Below are positions 6,654 to 8,203 of a stretch of 8,203 nucleotides of DNA, one piece after another (positions within the stretch are counted from its first letter, which is position 1; each line of letters begins with the position of its first letter). The position numbers and the translations under genes are program-made. The stretch comes from CALWZE01 sp964645785 (GTDB lineage Bacteria > Bacillota > Clostridia > Oscillospirales > Ruminococcaceae). The notes beneath the pieces are model-generated. The model had not been told where the DNA came from. It saw nothing but the letters and a program-made list of their open reading frames with translations, and did not search any database. Location: NCBI GenBank assembly GCA_964645785.1, contig CAZYAV010000065.1, positions 1 through 8,203 on the forward strand. Reading direction: 5' to 3'.

Positions 6654-6725
6654 CACAGAGCTCATCAGCATGGCGCCGACAATCAGCAGCACAAACGCCA
6701 GTTTAATCCATTTCCTGTTGAACAT
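6624..6725 (-). CDS. 33-residue single-span membrane microprotein, unknown function
   Basis: A short gene with an ATG at 6725 and TGA at 6626-6624. A full-strength ribosome binding site, AAAGGAGG (6739-6732), stands exactly 6 bases upstream, inside the end of the preceding membrane protein gene, which it overlaps by 23 bases in another frame. The product starts MFNRKWIK and continues as one hydrophobic stretch (about residues 9-31) ending YALR. Three basic residues before the span predict N-terminus in, C-terminus out by the positive-inside rule. No enzymatic motif is possible at this size. Position as the last gene after a coupled integral membrane protein suggests an accessory subunit or stabiliser of that protein, which is inference. 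I cannot assign it to a named family. The ribosome binding site is the main reason to believe it is translated. Confidence 0.72.
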   Translation of the reverse strand: MFNRKWIKLAFVLLIVGAMLMSSVLPLLLYALR

Positions 6726-7575
6726 TCTCGGCCTCCTTTGTCGCAGTCTGAATCATCCGCCCGGCCAGCTGGGCGGCCGCCGCTGCCGCAAGCGCGTCCG
6801 CCACAAGCAGCACGGCATCCGCATACGCGCCGCACGAAACCTGAAGCGCCAGGCCGGGCAGCGCAAGCCCCACCGACGCGCACAGCGCAAGATAAGACCG
6901 GGCGGCCGTTTTGCGCAGCAGACCCGCGCGCTCGGGCAGGCTGAAATACCGCGCAAGCGTGTACCAGACCCAACCCAGCGCCAGCAGGGACAGCATCGAG
7001 CTGACCGCCACGCTGTTGTGGATGTTGATGGGCGCGTCAAAATGCATCGAAACCGCGCGCAGCAGATACCAGACCATCGGCGCAAGCGCCGCCAGGCGGC
7101 CGGTGCGCAGGGTTCCGGTGCGCAGAACCGAAACCGCGGCCGCAAGATACCACGCCGCGGCGGCAAAGCTGAACAGTGCCCACACGAAGGTGAGCCGGAA
7201 CCAGCCGCTCTCGAACCCGAGCGCGGCGAGCTGCGCCCGGTTCATAAAAAAGTGGTGAAACGGGTGGCGGCGGATCACCTCCGCAAGCTTCATCACGCCG
7301 CCGTAAGCCGCCACCGCGCCCGCCGACGCGCACAGCACAAAGCACGCCCCGCCCGGGCGCAGCGTGTCGGACACCGCGGGCATCCAGCCGCGCAGCTGCC
7401 GGGCAAGCAGCAGCCAGCCCGCCAGAACAAGCGCGGCAAGCAGCAGGTGATAGACCGTGCGCGGCTGGCGGGAAAAGCCGGACGGCAGCTCGGTGTTGGC
7501 CGCAATCTCCTCAATCCGCGCAACCAGCAGCAGCGCGGGAATCACGGCGAAGCGCCGCGCGGCGCGCGGGTTCAT
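6703..7575 (-). CDS. Integral membrane protein of unknown function (290 residues)
   Basis: Polytopic inner-membrane protein with seven to eight predicted spans: about 9-24 (weak), 42-60, 76-96, 127-149, 161-178, 189-208, 226-247 and 251-272. The C-terminal tail (from about 273) is polar and charged, ending QQEMD. A loop rich in His and Arg (IRRHPFHHFF, 101-110) lies between spans 3 and 4. The segment WYLLRAVSMHF (169-179) followed by a polar NIHNS and another span resembles, from memory, unassigned membrane proteins of gut Clostridia; I know no function for them. The start at 7575 is set by an ATGA overlap with the gltA stop codon and a GGGGAG ribosome binding site within gltA; the frame stays open further upstream to 7680, but that stretch is inside gltA. 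Such coupling argues for co-expression with citrate synthase. No transporter signature is visible. Confidence 0.85.
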   Translation of the reverse strand: MNPRAARRFAVIPALLLVARIEEIAANTELPSGFSRQPRTVYHLLLAALVLAGWLLLARQLRGWMPAVSDTLRPGGACFVLCASAGAVAAYGGVMKLAEVIRRHPFHHFFMNRAQLAALGFESGWFRLTFVWALFSFAAAAWYLAAAVSVLRTGTLRTGRLAALAPMVWYLLRAVSMHFDAPINIHNSVAVSSMLSLLALGWVWYTLARYFSLPERAGLLRKTAARSYLALCASVGLALPGLALQVSCGAYADAVLLVADALAAAAAAQLAGRMIQTATKEAENVQQEMD

Positions 7576-8203
7576 CCGCGCTCCCCAATCGGGACATAGT
7601 CCCGTGTCACCCCAAGATATTTGTAGGCCGGGCGGATGATGCGGTTGCCGAACAGCCGCTCCTCCATCAGGTGGGCGCACCAGCCCGCCATCCGCGAAAC
7701 CGCAAAAAGCGGGGTGTACAGATCCACCGGGATGTTCATCGACTTGAACACAAGCCCGGAATACAGGTCGACGTTCGCGCAGGAGTTTTTGACCCCGCGC
7801 ACCTCTTCAACCAGCTTGGGCGCGAGCCGCTCCACCGCGTTGAGCAGCTTGTAATCGTCTCCGAGGCCGCTGTCCTCCGCCTGCGCGCGCGCGTTGCGGC
7901 GCAGAATGGTCGCGCGGGGGTCGCTTTTGGTGTAGACCGGGTGGCCGATGCCGTAGATGAGGCCGGCGCCGTCCCCCGCCTCCTTGTTCAGGATCTTTTT
8001 GAGGAAGGCGCGGATCTCGTCGTCGTCGTTGTAATCCCGCACCCCCTCCTTGATGCAGTCGAGCATCTGCATCACCTTGATGTTCGCGCCGCCGTGCCGC
8101 GGCCCCTTGAGCGAGCCGAGCGCCGCGCTGATGGCGGCGAAGGTGTCCGTGCCCGAGGAGGTCAGCACGCGGGTGGCAAACGCCGAGTTGTTGCCGCCGC
8201 CGT
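7572..8203 (-). CDS. gltA: Citrate synthase, C-terminal 209 residues (gene continues past the right edge)
   Basis: Condenses oxaloacetate and acetyl-CoA to citrate, the entry to the oxidative TCA branch that feeds glutamate synthesis in anaerobes. Only the C-terminal part lies in the window. From the first complete codon it reads GGGNNSAFAT; the two edge bases fit the expected His codon of the HGGGNNS active-site motif. Further on are GPRHGGAN (33-40) with the second catalytic His, GIGHPVYTKSDPR (84-96) with the catalytic Asp94 and substrate-binding Arg96, and NVDLYSGLV plus FAVSRMAGWCAH near the C-terminus, all typical. This HGGGNN form is the variant common in Clostridia and Bacteroidetes, as I recall, not the E. 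coli one. The reading frame is intact to the TGA at 7574-7572, which overlaps the next gene's ATG. Cytosolic. The promoter is outside the window. Confidence 0.95.
   Translation of the reverse strand, partial: GGGNNSAFATRVLTSSGTDTFAAISAALGSLKGPRHGGANIKVMQMLDCIKEGVRDYNDDDEIRAFLKKILNKEAGDGAGLIYGIGHPVYTKSDPRATILRRNARAQAEDSGLGDDYKLLNAVERLAPKLVEEVRGVKNSCANVDLYSGLVFKSMNIPVDLYTPLFAVSRMAGWCAHLMEERLFGNRIIRPAYKYLGVTRDYVPIGERG

Noticed and set aside
6670..7599. A 309-codon plus-strand frame opposite the membrane protein
   Set aside because: Arg-, Gln- and His-rich low-complexity product with no ribosome binding site. The minus strand has the coupled start, the membrane spans and consistent operon structure.

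Overview
The window looks like chromosomal DNA of a GC-rich, low-redox Gram-positive of the Clostridia, most likely an Oscillospiraceae/Ruminococcaceae-type gut anaerobe. This is an inference. It rests on strong AGGAGG-type ribosome binding sites, rho-independent terminators, third codon positions dominated by G/C, a GlmU of the Bacillus/Clostridium type, a glmU-prs gene pair as in Bacillus (gcaD-prs), and a pyruvate phosphate dikinase whose residue numbering matches the Clostridium symbiosum enzyme exactly at the catalytic His455 and Cys831.

Layout from left to right. Bases 1-214 hold a diverged copy of the C-terminal part of ppdK on the minus strand. It begins abruptly just beyond the prs terminator and runs off the left edge. 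Next come prs (PRPP synthase) and glmU (UDP-GlcNAc pyrophosphorylase), both minus and probably one operon read from a promoter near 2820-2848. A divergent intergenic region of about 300 bases (2745-3040) carries that promoter, an inverted repeat, and a strong extended -10 promoter for ppdK on the plus strand. ppdK ends in a strong hairpin terminator at 5704-5737. To its right everything reads on the minus strand: a 3'-partial view of gltA (citrate synthase, entering from the right edge), a translationally coupled 290-residue integral membrane protein of unknown function, a 33-residue single-span membrane microprotein, then ppa (soluble inorganic pyrophosphatase), and a possible 39-42-residue acidic small ORF squeezed between the ppa and ppdK terminators.

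Metabolically the named genes meet at pyrophosphate and AMP. GlmU releases PPi and Prs releases AMP. PPDK can consume both to make ATP from PEP, and Ppa competes by hydrolysing PPi. GltA draws on acetyl-CoA derived from pyruvate. That grouping is suggestive but could be coincidence.

Most of the window is ordinary housekeeping DNA. The parts deserving a second look are the degenerate ppdK fragment next to prs, the coupled membrane protein plus microprotein behind gltA, and the small ORF between ppa and ppdK. I see no transposase, CRISPR array, tRNA, rRNA or phage gene.
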